This document shows, in pieces, positions 15,201-30,200 of a DNA stretch of 64,000 bases. The notes under the pieces were generated by a model. The model saw only the letters and a program-made list of their open reading frames with translations, made no database searches and was not told the origin of the DNA. This DNA comes from Sitta carolinensis (lineage: Eukaryota > Chordata > Aves > Passeriformes > Sittidae). The position numbers and the translations under genes are program-made. Positions within the stretch are counted from its first letter, which is position 1. Every line of letters starts with the position of its first letter. The stretch is from positions 24,522,001 through 24,586,000 of the forward strand of contig CM063288.1 of the NCBI GenBank assembly GCA_032173965.1. Direction: 5' to 3'.

Positions 15201-18200
15201 TTAAACATGTGTGAGCTGCCTAACATGTTCTCTGCACCTAGATGCTTTGGCCTTCCCATGTGTGCTCTCACTTAGCACAGCACAAGCCATTATTGCAGGA
15301 AACTGGGAACTAGGATTATTTTGACCAAGCAGATGCTGCAGCTCACTTTTTCAAATGCCTCATTTGTTCTACTTTTGTGTAAGAGAACTTCAATTAAATT
15401 TTAACTGGCTTCAGCTTTCCAGTTAACTGTCAGACCCACGTTATTGCACTTTCCAAAGGGTGCCCTGAGGCCCAGGAGTTATGCTCCACTTTATTACTGG
15501 ACTGGCTTTCTGCTTTCAGTTCCAGCAGGGTATTACCCTAAAGCCAATGTCAGCAGCTCCCCTTCCACACCAGGGATGGAGTCAAATGGATCAGTACCAG
15601 AGCATGACAGCAACACATGATTTGATGGAACTGCAGCCTCCACAGTTCAGTTGTCTTGAACTGGTGAATACAGTAAACTGAAGAAACTGGCAGAACAAAG
15701 CAAATCCTTCCAGCTCAAGGATTTTGACCTATAGTTCACTGAAGTATGTGCCTATCCCAGTGTATGTACAACCTCCCTTACCCTCATTTCATGAACAAAG
15801 TTCACTAGTCTTCTGAATGGCCTAGGTTAAGCTTTAAATTAACTTCTGACATAGGGTCAACTCCACACAGTAAGGGTACTAAACAAACAGTAGGAATGCA
15901 TAGAATATCCTTCATTAATTGACACTGTCTTTTGCTCTTACATGAACAGAATAGTACCGGTCCTCTTCTTGGTCAAGAAAGAAGATGGACAGAAAATTAA
16001 ACAATGTGAAGCCAAAGAGCACCAGGACTTGAACATTTTGCTTCAAGTTGCACTCACAGAGTTTTGAATTTCCTTTTTCCTACATTAACATGCATGAAGC
16101 AGGATGGTATAAAGACATGCCTTAAACGTGTTTCTCCCTCAGGTAGTTACCCATTTACAGAGCAACCCAGAAAGGAGTTTTGCAACTACACAGGAGCTAG
16201 TGTTTCTACACCCTCAGGCACACTTGAAAGCATACTGCTGACTGCAGGCAGAACCTGGTAACACAGAATAAGCCCAATTTTGAAGTGGCAATGGGGCACA
16301 ATCTGGAATCTTTTAATGTGCGAGAAACACTGCCTTCCCTTCTCTGTAATTTCTTCACTTTATTTGTTGGAAACACTTCCCTTTCCTTCCCTCAAAGAAA
16401 AGAAACAGTTTTTTATTGTTCAGAAATTTATATAGTAACTGCAACCTACAACATTGCCTCAGGGGGGAAGGTATAACAGGATTACACAAAACACTGCTGC
16501 AGATTGACTTTCCTTTTAAAAACTACGTCATTACAACAGTCTACAAAATCTTTTACTTACTCTGCAAACAAAGGGAAAGGCCAAGCTATGTTTAGGCCCA
16601 ATAAGCTATAAGGGCTTTAATTTATTCATCATTGTGAATATATTTCAAAGCAGCCATTTAAAGCTCCTGATTACATGGCCTATGAAAGAGAAAATCTGAA
16701 CTTGAATAAATACAAAAACAGGTCACTGCATTACAGCTGCAACCATGACAGGTCTAACTCAAAAAGCCACCATACACCAGCTCCACACTTAGCAAGACTA
16801 AAACTGTAATCATTTGTATGTAAAAAACCCATGAAACTACGATTTATTTCAGGAAGACAGTAATGTCCAAAGCAGCATCAGTATTTTCCACCTCTGCTCC
16901 CCCTGGAGGAGAGGTCCAGGTAAGAGTGCTTAGAGAAGAGCCTTAAAAGGCAGCAAAATACTCCTGCTGCATGACACAAGGAAGGCAAACTTGACCGTCT
17001 TCCCAGAGCAAGACAAAGAGAAGCACGAAAGGTACCAGAAGGATTTTGCGCTCATCCTCGCTGGTCTCTGCCTTCATGTGCGTGCGAGTGGCCTGGGGGC
17101 TGACCGACGTCTCGTAGGCAGGCACCATGGGGGAGCCTGACCGGTCCAGAGACAGGTTAGTGATGCTGGCTGACCTGCAGGGGAACAGAGAGCAACTGGA
17201 GTGCAAGCATTCACCATGTGGTGCTTCATCAGAGCAGGCCTTTATCTCACAGCATACTGACAACCAGCTCGAGCCTGGGACGCTGTTGCCTTTGCCACTA
17301 CAGACAGCAGTAGTGCTTCCTCCCTTATCAAAGCAGAAGAAAGTCTCCCGAGGAAGCAAGTGTATCGTTTTGGAACTGCTAAGGTAAGCATAAACTTCTG
17401 TAAAGATCTTGTATGAAGCAGCTGGAATTAAGTTTAGGCACACCAATTCATACATGGCTGTATTTAAATAGACTGGGGGAGAGATGAGATGCTGGATAAT
17501 TAGAAGCTCCAGGGCTTTGGAGCCAAGACAAATGTTGGCAAGGATGGCCAACACTCAGATCCCTGTAACAGAGCACTGAGATTTCCTCTTCTCCTTGTCC
17601 CATTTAAAACTCCTTGTCCTCAGCTCTCAAATACATAGCTGAAAGCTTGCAGAGTCTGAAGTTTGAGCACTTGTTCCACAGAGTGGCTAAACCATTTTCT
17701 GAAGCTGGAGGTCACTGCAGCTGGCAATCCTCCTTGTACTGCAATACAGAGCATCCCCCTTATCTCAGCCCAGCTGTTAGGAAATCTTGGCTATGCACTC
17801 CACCACAAACACACCATTTTGCAATTATCATTACGAAGTTACAAATGCAAATACAAGTTCCAGATACCTGCTGTTCCATTAACCCACAGCTAGACCTGAG
17901 ACTCTGAATAACCAGAGTGCAACTTCTCCTCACATAGTACAGCAATTGCAGTGTAAGATATCAGTGCTAACAGCACTCTAAGGAGTGAGGATGGAAAACA
18001 TTTACGCACATATCAACAAGGAAGCTCAAAATGCCAGTGCTGAACTGGCTGAAGAGGCTTGCACCAATCTCCTGAAAACAGTTGCCAGCCTCTAGCCTTT
18101 GGAATGAAAACCTCGTAACTTCAGAGAGCTTGCTAACTGGCTAAAAGACATAGTATAATTATTCCCAAAAATTCTCCACGGATGATGTGGTCCAGCCCAG

Positions 18201-21200
18201 GGATGAAAAAGTAATGCCACCCTATTTTAGTTTTTATACTGCAGAGTTATGCAGCTTAACAGAAAGCATCCTAATGCACAAGATGAGGCTGATATGGAAG
18301 TCCATAACTAAGCACTCCTCCAGCTGTTTTGCCACAGCTGCTCTAACTGTGCCACAAACCTGTAAGCAGCCGGGATTTTTTATTTGGGTGACAGCAAGTT
18401 AGAACTGTGAGATTTCACATCTGTGTCTTCATCATCAACTATTGTATCTGGGCCTTTATTACATACATCTTTTTAAAAAACAGAGAGGGAGGTTTTGCAA
18501 TGAAAACGTTTATCCTTTAGAAGGACCTGCAAAGGAGCAGTTTGAACCATGCTTGAAACATTTGACTGTTCTGCTGGGGTTTTCCCCCCTCATAAAAACC
18601 AAGACTGAGAACAAATAACACATTTCTCACCCACGGGGAAAACAAATAGCAATATGTAACTTCTCTTACCTGCATCTAAATGCACTCAACCTGCATCTTT
18701 TCTGATTCATCTCCTCTAGAAAGAGGAATAGTCAAGCCTCTCTCAAAGAAATGGCTACAGCTTCTTCGAGAAGATCTAAAGGCTAATATCACTTAACTCA
18801 AAGCGAAAGGCTTGTTTTCCAAAAGTTCAGAATTTTTAACAGTTATATTATATCTCATCATTACATGCGTCTAAACAAACAAGTACTTTTGGTGAGGCCA
18901 TGAACAGCCAGAGAGTTAAAATTTAACTTGAATAAGCAATCTGGGCCTGCCAGATCAAGATTAGAACCATCCTACTACTGCATGTTTGAGCAAGCAGCAA
19001 AAGCCTTTTAAAAGAGAGGTATATTCAAACAGGAAGCAGGAGACCATCCTCAAGGTTTCAGACACTTCTTGATGTCACAGCAGTTATTTAGCATTGAACT
19101 TTTAATTTTGGATTCCTTGCCATGTTTGCCCAGAATTGATTTTTGGTACTTGTTTATTCACCAGTATTCTACCTCCCCAGGAGAGATCTTTGGGTCTCAG
19201 ATGAACAGTCAGTGTGCATCTCCTCCTAACCATCCCCATAATGCAGAAGACAAAGGCTTCAAGCAGTCCATTCTCCAAAAGGGACACCCAGCGTTCTTCT
19301 CAGCTGAGTTCCCTTGTCTTCACTGGTCCTGCCAGATCCCTCCAAACTGCTAAACATTCTGTATTCCTCTAACACCAATTCAAAGAAATCTCTGAATACC
19401 CCGTTTCCAGTTTTGAAATCTGGATTATCTTTGCTCTGTTCCTCACCTCCTTAACTTCATTTCCACCTGCCTTATCTTCATTTCCTTAATTAACCATAAG
19501 GGAAGCATGTAACCAGCACCATAGCAGAAGCACTGTAAAGTGGGAGCTACTTGTACTTCTAATACCAGCCTATTTAGTAGGATTAAGCTGAAGTACTCAC
19601 AAATTACACTAAAGCGCTCATGAATACTTTCAAGTTCATCCCAACACTCTTGCATAAAGATCTATGAAGGGATTTTAGCCTGAGGAATCCTGGTAATTCA
19701 AACAAGATTATCCTTAATGGAAGAGCAAAGGAAGCAGATGGGGACACACACAAACAAATAAACAAAAATGTCACCTCTGCTCCTCCCTTTTTGTCTCACA
19801 TCACAGGGATGTGTTACTCCCTTTTCTTTAGATTCCTCAGAACTGAACTTCTCTTGCCCACTTCTTTCCCCTCCTGTGTTCTTCAGCACCTCTTCTGCTT
19901 GACCAAGTCAGCAGCAAACTACAGGCCCTCCAAAGTAGTACTTTGTTAACATGAATATGTACACAAATGGTCCCTCCTTACCATTCCATATGGGCAGTGA
20001 GATGTCACACTTTAGACATGGAACAGCACTTCCAGTAAAAATCAGCCTGAAAACACAGGCTTTACAGCAGCAAGTGTGGTAGGAGTGCATCCAGAACAGA
20101 AAATGCTCAGTAATTATTAGTTTACCTGTTTCTAGCTGGTGACTTCCCTGCATCCTCCTGGACAGAACCAAGCCGTGAAGACAACGTGGTAGTTGAAGAA
20201 TCTGGGTGAATCAAACTGCTGGGAAAGGAACATGATAGAGATGTCTGAGATATTTGTGACATCCAGCGAGTCAGAACAGCTGTAATTAAAGTACAGTTAA
20301 TTGTCATGTTACCTCTCACTCACACCCATGATTGTTAAATCAATGAGGGAACAGGGAGAGCTTACCCCATCTGTAGGTCAAAGGCATCTGGAAGACAGTG
20401 CTCCTGTCTTCTTCCAAACTCAACTCATCAGTCTCCCTAAATGCTTTTCTCACTGCTTTGCAGCATCTTATCTCAGATACATTATTTTGGAAAGAATCAA
20501 CTCCCAAGTTTTCCTCTGAAACAAACTACTTGTCAAGCAGAAGCCACTACTGGAACACAACTTCCATTATGAAGTTGTGAGTTGCCAGATCCCATTGTGG
20601 CACCATTTAAATTCAGTATCTTGAGTTTAAATCTCTTCAGGTCAATCAGGAACTTACCAAACAGTATTTAAGAAAAGCACTGTAACCCACTGCAAAGTGC
20701 AACAAGCACTGATGAAAATGTTAATCCTGCTAAAGCAACAATAAACCACCTAATCCCAAATCTCTCTTCCTCTCACACATAAGAGACCCACATTTACGCA
20801 GTGACTCCCAAAAAGACTGTGTTCTATTATAGTTATGAGCCTTTCAAATACGAATTACTTTGAGTGCTACAAGCTGCACCAAATAAAGATATAAATTCTT
20901 TCTTTACATGTTTGTGTCTACATTCAGGCTGCTGAATTGTCATTATGAGGACACTAACAACATATCCAAAGACAAAACTAAAATACCTTCAGTACTTTGT
21001 ACATGTGAAGAGAAGACTCTGAGAACACCTACTTAATCCTCAATTCAAAATTTCATAATATTCATCCCATGCATTGTTACATTAGCACTTTAAACCATAA
21101 CAATAACAATCATAACAATGACCATAACATTAAACCAGAAGTATTTTCCTTTATTTAGGCCTAAAGCTGATCATTTAAATGCTTCCAGATAGGAGCACCA

Positions 21201-24200
21201 TATTCTGAAAATCAACATACAAAGCAAGAGTCCGGACATTTTCTGAAGACAGAAAATGGTTTGATGGATTTTTTAAAATACTATCAGAAGAGCTGCTATG
21301 GGACACATGTCACTAACACTACCACTCAGTTAAACAAAGGCTCTGACTCAAGACCTCCTCAGTAGTTTCACATCTGCCTGTTCTTCTGTTTTAGGGAAAT
21401 GATCACAAATACTACACCTAATTATTTCTTCTTTCCCACAACATTAAATTAAATCAAGATATTAAAAAATAACTTATATAGCACTTGAAAAGTACTGCGT
21501 TCTGTTACTCATAGTTCAAAAATAAAGATCCCCTCATTTGAAAGCAACAGGAATAAATAAACTTTGAAAGGAAATCAGAGAACCTTCAAAGCTGTCCTTT
21601 CAATCCCACTTCACCTGGAACAGGCAATTACTTCCATCACTTCTCTTTTACCTATGCAAAGAGCATTTCTTACGTTCCCTTGCCCAATTCAAAACTTGAC
21701 AGGTAAAGCACCAATGTTACATTGATTGCCTCTCAGTACATTGGTTGTTCGAAGGTGTGATTTTGGTTCTGTCTTTTTAAATTCTGAAGACAAAAGCCTG
21801 CTCTGTCACTGGTACAGAATCACTGATACAGAACATTAAAGGAAGAACTGCAAATAATTTAAAACTTCACTAGAAATGTTTCCGCATTTCAACCTGAAGA
21901 GAAGAATATGACAAGCAAGCACAGGATTAGATTCTTTTTACAGGAGTTGGAATTTAAGTTTCCTAGGTGGAAACCACCAGCTTTTGTCTAAGTAGCTGTC
22001 AGCCTGAAAGCACTTGAGATTCCAGAGCTCAGCAGGGAGCCACTGAATTTACCTTTGCCAGGTCAGATCCTCCTCCAGGAAGATGTTGCGGCTGGCTTTG
22101 CGGCTCCCAACCGGCGTGCGTGGCTCGCCAGGATCCAGCACGGACACAGAACACGCAGAATCTGACAGGGCATTTAAGTCTTCTCCAATGGAGTTACTGT
22201 CTGTGGAGTGTGCGTAGCTTAAGGCTATTTTGCGGCAGTAAGTGCAGGCTCGGAGATCCCCTGTGGAAAAGGGAAGCAGAGAGTGGAAGCGAACAGGAAC
22301 AAATAGCACTCTGTTCCTACAGGATCAGAGGTGTATAGCGGTGGAAACAGAAGGATTTTCTGTTTCACAACCTCTTTGCAAGTCTAATTCTCATACTCTC
22401 TTAAAGGGCAAAACCCTGGATAATTACACACTCAAGGAATTTTTCCAAGGCAAATGATGCATAACACAAGACAAGTGACAAAGGAGAAAGAAGTGAGAAA
22501 AGGAGAGAAGAGGGAGGGAGGGAGAACACACATGCCCACTGAAGTGATGGCAGAAGAGTAGCTAGTCAGATATAGCACACCAACTGACGTCTAGAACTTG
22601 GTAATTGGTATTTGAAAGCCTGTCCCCTCACCCTCAATTAAAACATGGGGCTCGTATTTTGAAACTACTGTTACCAAGAGCAGCTTTTCCTTGAGCACAC
22701 TTTTTGTAGTGCGCACCCTTGTTACACTGTGGCCATATTTGATCTGTATGTGGTAAAAATTAGCAGGCATGGCTTAATCCATCATCCTTCATAGAGAAAC
22801 TGATGGAATTAGGTCCTCTGATTCTTTTTCTTTATTTTTAAGTCCACTACAGACCTGTACAGCATCTTCTAGCCGATGCCAGGATCTCAGATGTAGTAGA
22901 CCAAACAGAGCTGAACACAGACTGTTCTGTTTCTCAGTAAATAAACCCTACCTGTGTAGCCCATGAACTTTCCAGGGATTTCCTGATTGCAGCATCGACT
23001 ACAAAAGATCTGCCCACAAAGTCGACAATGGTGCCTCCTCCGGAAGGTGGTGAATTTCTCGCTACAGTCATAACATTCTTTGCACTGGCTGTCAGGCATC
23101 CAGTACTGCTTCAAGTCACTGTCCTAAAAGACCAGACAGCAAATAAAAGCTTTTCCTTTTGTAAATAAGAAAGCATGTTTAGTTTCGTGACTCTTTGCAG
23201 ACTGTGCTAATGGAAAGGAAAATTTCATATATTCACATATCTGTGCACGTACATATGCACTCTCGTATAAAAGCACACAAAGGATTTTTCATGTGGTTTT
23301 ACAGAGAGGCAGAAGGCTGAGAACTCTGAACTAAGAGAATAAATTCAACAGGACTTTTCCTTCTTGATCCAAGATGGCATCAAAGCAGAATAAAACTATC
23401 AGACGATGCAGATCAAAGTCAAAAAGAAACAAATACATGAAGTAGTAATTGCTCTCCTCTCTCATTTGCCCCAGCACATGAGAGGTCCTCAACTAGCACA
23501 GTTTAAAAATGAAAAGAAAAAAAATCCACCACATATTGGCTGAAGCTGTTATCTAGGAGTAAATCAAGTTATTAGAAATTATCACTGCAGGAAGATCATT
23601 TCAACAGCTAGTACTGCTATATGTTTTGAAGGGATTATAGATACATGTAAAAAGTTTTATTATTTGATCAGATTCTTCAACACTTCAGTAAATAGTTGTA
23701 AAAGCCCATCACAGACTGATCTTGTTTCGAACTCCAGGTTACATGCTATGCAAAGAAAACTGAAATTCACATTCAGCAGACAATGCATATTAATTTATAG
23801 TATTGGTATAGCCACAGGAAAAACATCATCTTAAAAACAGTTAAAATTTCCACTTGGTATTGAAGCTATAGAGCAAGACAAACTCTTAATTGTGATTCTG
23901 AGCACACCAGCTGCAACTGCCATGGATGGAGACAACTGCTTATGGTCACATGACAGCCCTGGCAGTGCAACACTCTTTTTCTAGAGTTCAGTTCTGGCAA
24001 AAAGCCTTTTCAGAGGGACTGAATACTCCAGGTTCTTCTTAGGAAGAGGAAACTGCTGTGAGTATTTTCTCAAAACAATCAAAGAAGAGAGTAATCATAC
24101 AAAAGAAGGCTGATCCACGCTCTCATTTTCACATACTCAAAAAAACCCACTGGGTTTTATTTTAAATTGGGATTTATTTTTGGATATTCACAAAGTAAAG

Positions 24201-27200
24201 TTTGACATTGCTGCTAAACCAATTTTGAGACCAAAGCAGTTATGACCACCAACACAACACTTTCATGCTGTTCTCAGCCAAGAAAACCTTCACAGAAAGA
24301 GGATGAAGACTGCTCAAGACAGTCTAGTGTTTTAGAGAATCTAGAACTTCTTAAGATAAACACAGCTTCAAGTAGGGAAAGTTGCAGTGAAGAGCTTTGC
24401 CGAGGAACTGCTGCAAAGCTGCAGGGAATAACAGTATTTGTATATAACAGTTTTTGTTTGCAACTCTGCATGATAATCCAGGCCTCTGTACCTATCATAC
24501 AGAGAGGGGCTGTTCCACACACCAGTGCTGTGCCCCGCTTGTATGTAACTATGTGTCCAGAAACTCATTCACTGCTGGTGACACCTCCCAACTCTGTGCC
24601 TTCCTCACAGATTGTTCTTGTCATGAGAGAGGGTTCAGAACAGAAGTCTGGCCCACCTTAGCAGTAGAGGCTCATTAGAACAGCACCTTCCAGAACATGA
24701 CACAAGCTTTCTACAAAAGCAAAGAGATCTCCTGTAGAGACAGGCCAAGTCCACAGCAGGAACAAACTATTGTCTGAAGTGACTCAAGCAAAACATGGCT
24801 GCAGCCAAGGGCAGTGACCTTTTGTACAAAAGTCAGCATGCTGACAACTAACAGTTTCCAGAAGACCTGGTCATATTCATTTACTGCTCTATCCTATCTG
24901 TTTCAGCACTTCTCCAGTAGCTTCAAATATGTCTGAAAATCTCTAAGGCCTTCAAAATTTGCCACAAAACTGAAGTATTAGTAAGGGGCACACTCAATGC
25001 CCTGCTTACTGCAATGAAAGGCTTCTGCCTCACTCTCAAAAATCGTGCCCTTTCTATCAAAGCAAGATTATTCTTACAAGCAGAATAGCACTGGAAGTAA
25101 GTTTACTCAAAGTCTACCTATAAAAGCTATCAAGCCAAAAGCCTTTTTCTTCCTCTGCCAGGTTAATTAAATGTACTTCTGCCTGTTCATGTCTTGCCCA
25201 CAGACAGCTATTTATAACCACACTTATAAATAGTTGTGGATACCTTCCTCAACTAGAGCCTGTCCTTAAAGGTATGGTCCAACTCAGTGGATGGAGGTGA
25301 AATCAGCAAGTCAGTAGGAACCACCAGACCTTGTCTATCTAGATCAAAACTGATTAACAGGGCATGCCTTTCAAGCAAATATTGCTGACCAATCAGTACC
25401 AGAGTAAGAAGAAGATTTAAACCACTCTGAGAAGTCTCATTACTATTTGTGACAATTAATGTGTTTCACTTGTCCATGGTTAGCCTTCCAGGGAGAAAAC
25501 TATCAGGGTTTTTTTTTCCCTAGACTGGTTAACATGTAAGGGGGAAGGAGTCTAAACAGAGAGCATTTGATCCAAGCACAAGAAGCCAAGTAAACGCAAT
25601 GATTCACTCCCCCAATATGACAGATGTTTGGAAAGTCACAAGTCAGCATCAAATGAAATTGTTTCCTCTGCATTCACACAATGCTTTTTGAGTTTATTCA
25701 CTCATCCTTCAAACATTAAGAAAAAAATTCCCACGATGCATCTAAAAACAAAGCTCAGAGAAGCCCAGTAAAGAGTGAATTTTCTAGATGGTTTGGCCTG
25801 CAAATCCTCCAAAAGAAGTACCTGGCTCTTCCCCTCCATTATTTCTTTGAGGCGTTTTAAAACAGTGCTGAGGCTTCTTAACTGAACTGCAGTTCGAGGA
25901 TCATGACCTCCAAGAGGCGGTTCTACTTTCCTTCGATTGTCTGGAAGGGAAGAGAGAGCAATATTCATTTCTTCCATGACACATTATAACACAAAGCTCC
26001 ATTAGAGGGAAAAACATTCACATCTATATACATTTTAAAAAGGTACAATGTGTATCACTTCTTGCCCTTGCATTCTTTTTCCCTCAAAGGAGAGCTGTGA
26101 CTGACATTTCAAATAGCACCCTCTGTGTTTACAAGAAGCCATTTAAGTTTTCTGAGAACGAAAACATCTTTCAAAGAAGTGATTTTCAATCTACTAGGTG
26201 AAGCTTGTCTGTTTCAAAGCACTGACATCTCATTTCTAAAATACCGTCTAGGATACTAATGCTTACAAAATAATTGCTACAATATACACATTCATTCTAG
26301 GAGTAGTGCAAGTCTATGCTTCAACCTGATCTTATTTATAAATTACAACAGATTTAATTATTTATAAATTACTGAGCAAAAATCAGGACTCCTTTGCTCA
26401 GTTCATAATAAAAACAGTAATTCAGAATAAAATGTATTCAGAAGTTCACGTTTTTGAGGGGTTTGGGGTTTTTTTGTTTGGTTATTTTCTAAGAAGAACA
26501 TCAGGTAGTTGAGAACTTGAGTCATTCTTGATTAACTATAGCAAAGAGACTCCTAAATACAAATGCAATGCAGCCAATTTCTTTTACTTTGAAGCATTGC
26601 TCAACAAGTTAAAACCAGGCTCCTTCTCTCCAGAAAGATTTGAAAACACAGCTCTCTATTTACCTAAACATTTAAACATTTTCAGAGTCTCTTTTCTCAA
26701 TCAACGACTTTCCGAATAAAGTAAGGTAAAGTTTCTTACCATTTTCGTTGCTCTCCATCTGATTAGTGTTTTATTTAGCTTGCCCCTAGTACAGGAAGAA
26801 CAGACATGGCTGCTTTCTGTTTACTGCCTGAGCTAGCCCTGATGTCAGCAGGAACGCTGACAGCTCTGCCCAAAGCCCGTTAACTGTTACTGTGCAGTAA
26901 CAGCTACGCTACTGCTTCATGTGCAGCAGACCAAAACCCTCCCTGGAAATGGGACTAAAACTGAGATTCCATGCCTCCTCTTCAGCTTCTTAGGAGGTAT
27001 TTTTAGTCAATCAGCCCACACTTTGCTGCTACGTACAACAAAGAATGCACAACATCTTCCTTTTTAAGAAAAGAAACCCATTTCTGTAACTAGCCACTTG
27101 AAACTGATTTCTTTTCAAAAATCAAGCAGACTTCTGGGCAGTACAAAGCTCAGTATTATAGGGTGATTAAGAGGACTTTCATATTTCAAGACATTGATAA

Positions 27201-30200
27201 TGCCAGAGAAACCTCTGGCTCCTCCTTACTCCTATCACAAGATCTATGCTGTGTTTACTTCCTGGTACTTCCTCTGAATTCAAGACTATCTCCTCTCCAG
27301 GAATGTTGCTTCCAATTCAATGAATTATTGGATCTACTGCCTAGCTACCAATAAATCTTGTCAGGCAAGTGACTTCCAAAGAACAAAGATACACAAAACT
27401 GAGGAAATGCTACACTGGAGGAAACTCCACACTGGTTCTTTTTAGTTAAATGCCCTTTTTTCTGTTCCCTAAAAAATGTCAGAAGGTCACCTACATAAGA
27501 AAAAACATATGCCATCAGAAGTAGCAGCACATGGCCAACCTGTTTATACTAGAGAAGCTGACTGAAACTCAGATTAAAATCCAGTTGGTTCTTTTCCTCT
27601 CAATCATGAGATTTCTCCCTTTCTGAGGAAAAACACACTGTATAGCAAGAAAGTAAGAAGTATCATTCCTGCAGTAAAGGAAACACTGTCTAAAACACCG
27701 TTCTTCAAAAAGATTTCCCATGTATCAATCTTAGGTTAACTCTCAACCCTGATCCAAACTTCAATTAAAAATTAACTCCTACAGCTAAAAAAGAAAAAAT
27801 AAATTAACTTATTTCAACAGTAAATGTCATTCTTCCTATATGTATTTATGGTTGCAGATCCTTGGTAAAACCTAGAAAAAAACCTCTGAATTATAGAAAT
27901 TTATATTTCTAGTTCATAGGAGAACTGACCATATACTAAGACAAGAGGTAGAGATTTACACAGTTTCAACAATAAAAAAATACTCTTGCCAGAGATACCA
28001 GAGTTTTGCTAATACAAAACATGAACTGCTTTCTAATTACTTGCTGCCACAGCATAAAATTTCATATTCAAATTCACTACCACAGTTCAAACATCCTATC
28101 TTCCTCAAGTCATTGACATAAAAAGTACTGCCATCAAAAGTAGCAAAACTGCCCTTAACTTCATTTGATAACATGCAATTTCATGTTTCAAAATCTTTTT
28201 TGATTAAATAAGATTCTCTGGTAATAACTCATGCTCCACAATGATTTCCAGTAACAAGCACATGCCCTCCTCAGACCTTCTTCCCCTTACATCATCACTG
28301 GCCATTCCTTGCTCCTGCTAAGCTCCGTTGCCACTCCCTGTTACTGCCACTCTGCTACAATTGTCTAGCATTAACAACATTATCCCGCATGACAGGCTAA
28401 CAAGCTAGAAGTGCTTTTACTACCCGTGCTGCCTCCACAGCAGTCAGCATTCCCAATTCTCCTTAAACAGGATTTGCAAGCTGTGACATTATCTCAGTGA
28501 CAATAGTCTCATTGTTGGACTGTTTTGGTTCAATCCAGCACCTCAAAAGCCCTCATGTGAAAGCACAACACACACAGTCCAACATAACCAGTGGGCCCAA
28601 GGTCCCTCAGCAGGGACACCAGCTCAGCAGCACCTGCTCCAGCACACAAGGATGCAACAGACTACCCAAGAGAGAGGCCACACAAGCCATTGTAGACTCA
28701 GCACTGGTTCTTCAGCCACACAACCCTCAGAGCATCTCTGACATAAGCCAGGCAATCAACAGATCCTATTTTCACAAAAGCCAGTAAGGAGCTATAACAT
28801 TGTTTTTATGTAAGCAGTCCTGAAGGGAAGCACACAACTGAAACCCTCCAAAACTGCTGCCAGACAGCATCCTACAAGAGCCAGCATCCCTCCACGCTGT
28901 TGGACACTTGCAGCTGTCAGACAGCATGGTCCCTGAGCAATGTCTGCTGCACAGACACTACAAGCTAATGCACAGATGAGGGGGTAAGGATCAGCATCTT
29001 CAGGAGCAATTTCAGTTCATCACTATTTAGAAGCATCAGCTGCAGCTTTTTATTTATTTATTAATTCCTTTCAGTTTGCTTAACTTGACACATTATTTAA
29101 GATCAAGTAGGCTAGAGAGACCTTTGGGAAGTGCTTATAATATTTTCCTGCCTACACTTGCCCACGTTATTTAATATCTAAGTAATGGCAAAGCCTAGAG
29201 AGACATTTACAGGCCTGCAGACACAGGGCTACAAGAAAACTCCGTTACACACCTCACTGTCACTGAAGACACTGGGTGACCCAACCTACCAATCTAGATG
29301 GCTATATAAATCCCACAACTTATTTTCCTACTTTTCACTATTTACATATGATAATAATTTTTAAGACTATTTATGCAGGCCAGCATCAGCTGCAACAGCA
29401 GAAATAAAATTCTCCACTACCCAAAGAAAATCCTCAACGACCTGATTATTCAGCACCTTTTAAGGAAAAAAAAAAAATAAGGAAAGAAAAATAATTTTCT
29501 AAAGTTAGCTTCAAAAAAGTCCAACACCTGATTTTTAGAGAAGAAAAATGCAAGTATTTTCCCCCCTCTTCAAATAAGGTGAGATGGCTTAAAAAACTCC
29601 CTGAAATCTTCTCACCAATCCAGGGCACTTTTACATGCGTTACACAGAGCTCATGTTTGCTACAGCACCAAGGTTGTCTGGGGGAAAGTAGTCAACAGCA
29701 AGTCAGGCCCCTCAGCACACAGTACCAAGGAAATCTCTGCAAAAAGTGGGCAGCAATTCCTGTTTGTTCTAACTTGACTTCTTTACAGACTAATCCATCA
29801 TCACATTTTTCTAAGCATACTTGCATCCAAACCCAGAGATATCAATGAAGGTCCTGAAAAGGAGCTGGAATAATAGAGAAACAGTTCCTCCCACACACCT
29901 TATGCTAAATCTTATTCCCCGGTGGCCTAATCCCAGTGGAAGTCAAACAGCAAGATTATTTCTGTTTTCTGAGTATTGAACAACATACCTCACCTGAAGG
30001 TTTCTAACATCTAATTCCCTGGTAATTTCCAAGTAATTTACAAGAGGTACCAAGAAAAAGTAAATTGGCTTATCAGCTAAGAGTTCTTGAGACATTTGAG
30101 AAAATTCTTTAAGAAAGAGCCCAAGCAAAACAGAACCCCCAAATTAATTAATTAAACCCCTTTGGTTTGTTGGAACAAGTACAACTAAAAAGATCAAACA

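Noticed and set aside
16943..17554. 203-codon minus-strand ORF around a PIKFYVE exon
   Set aside because: Only 17,036-17,174 is PIKFYVE; the rest is chance open frame running into introns on both sides of good splice sites.
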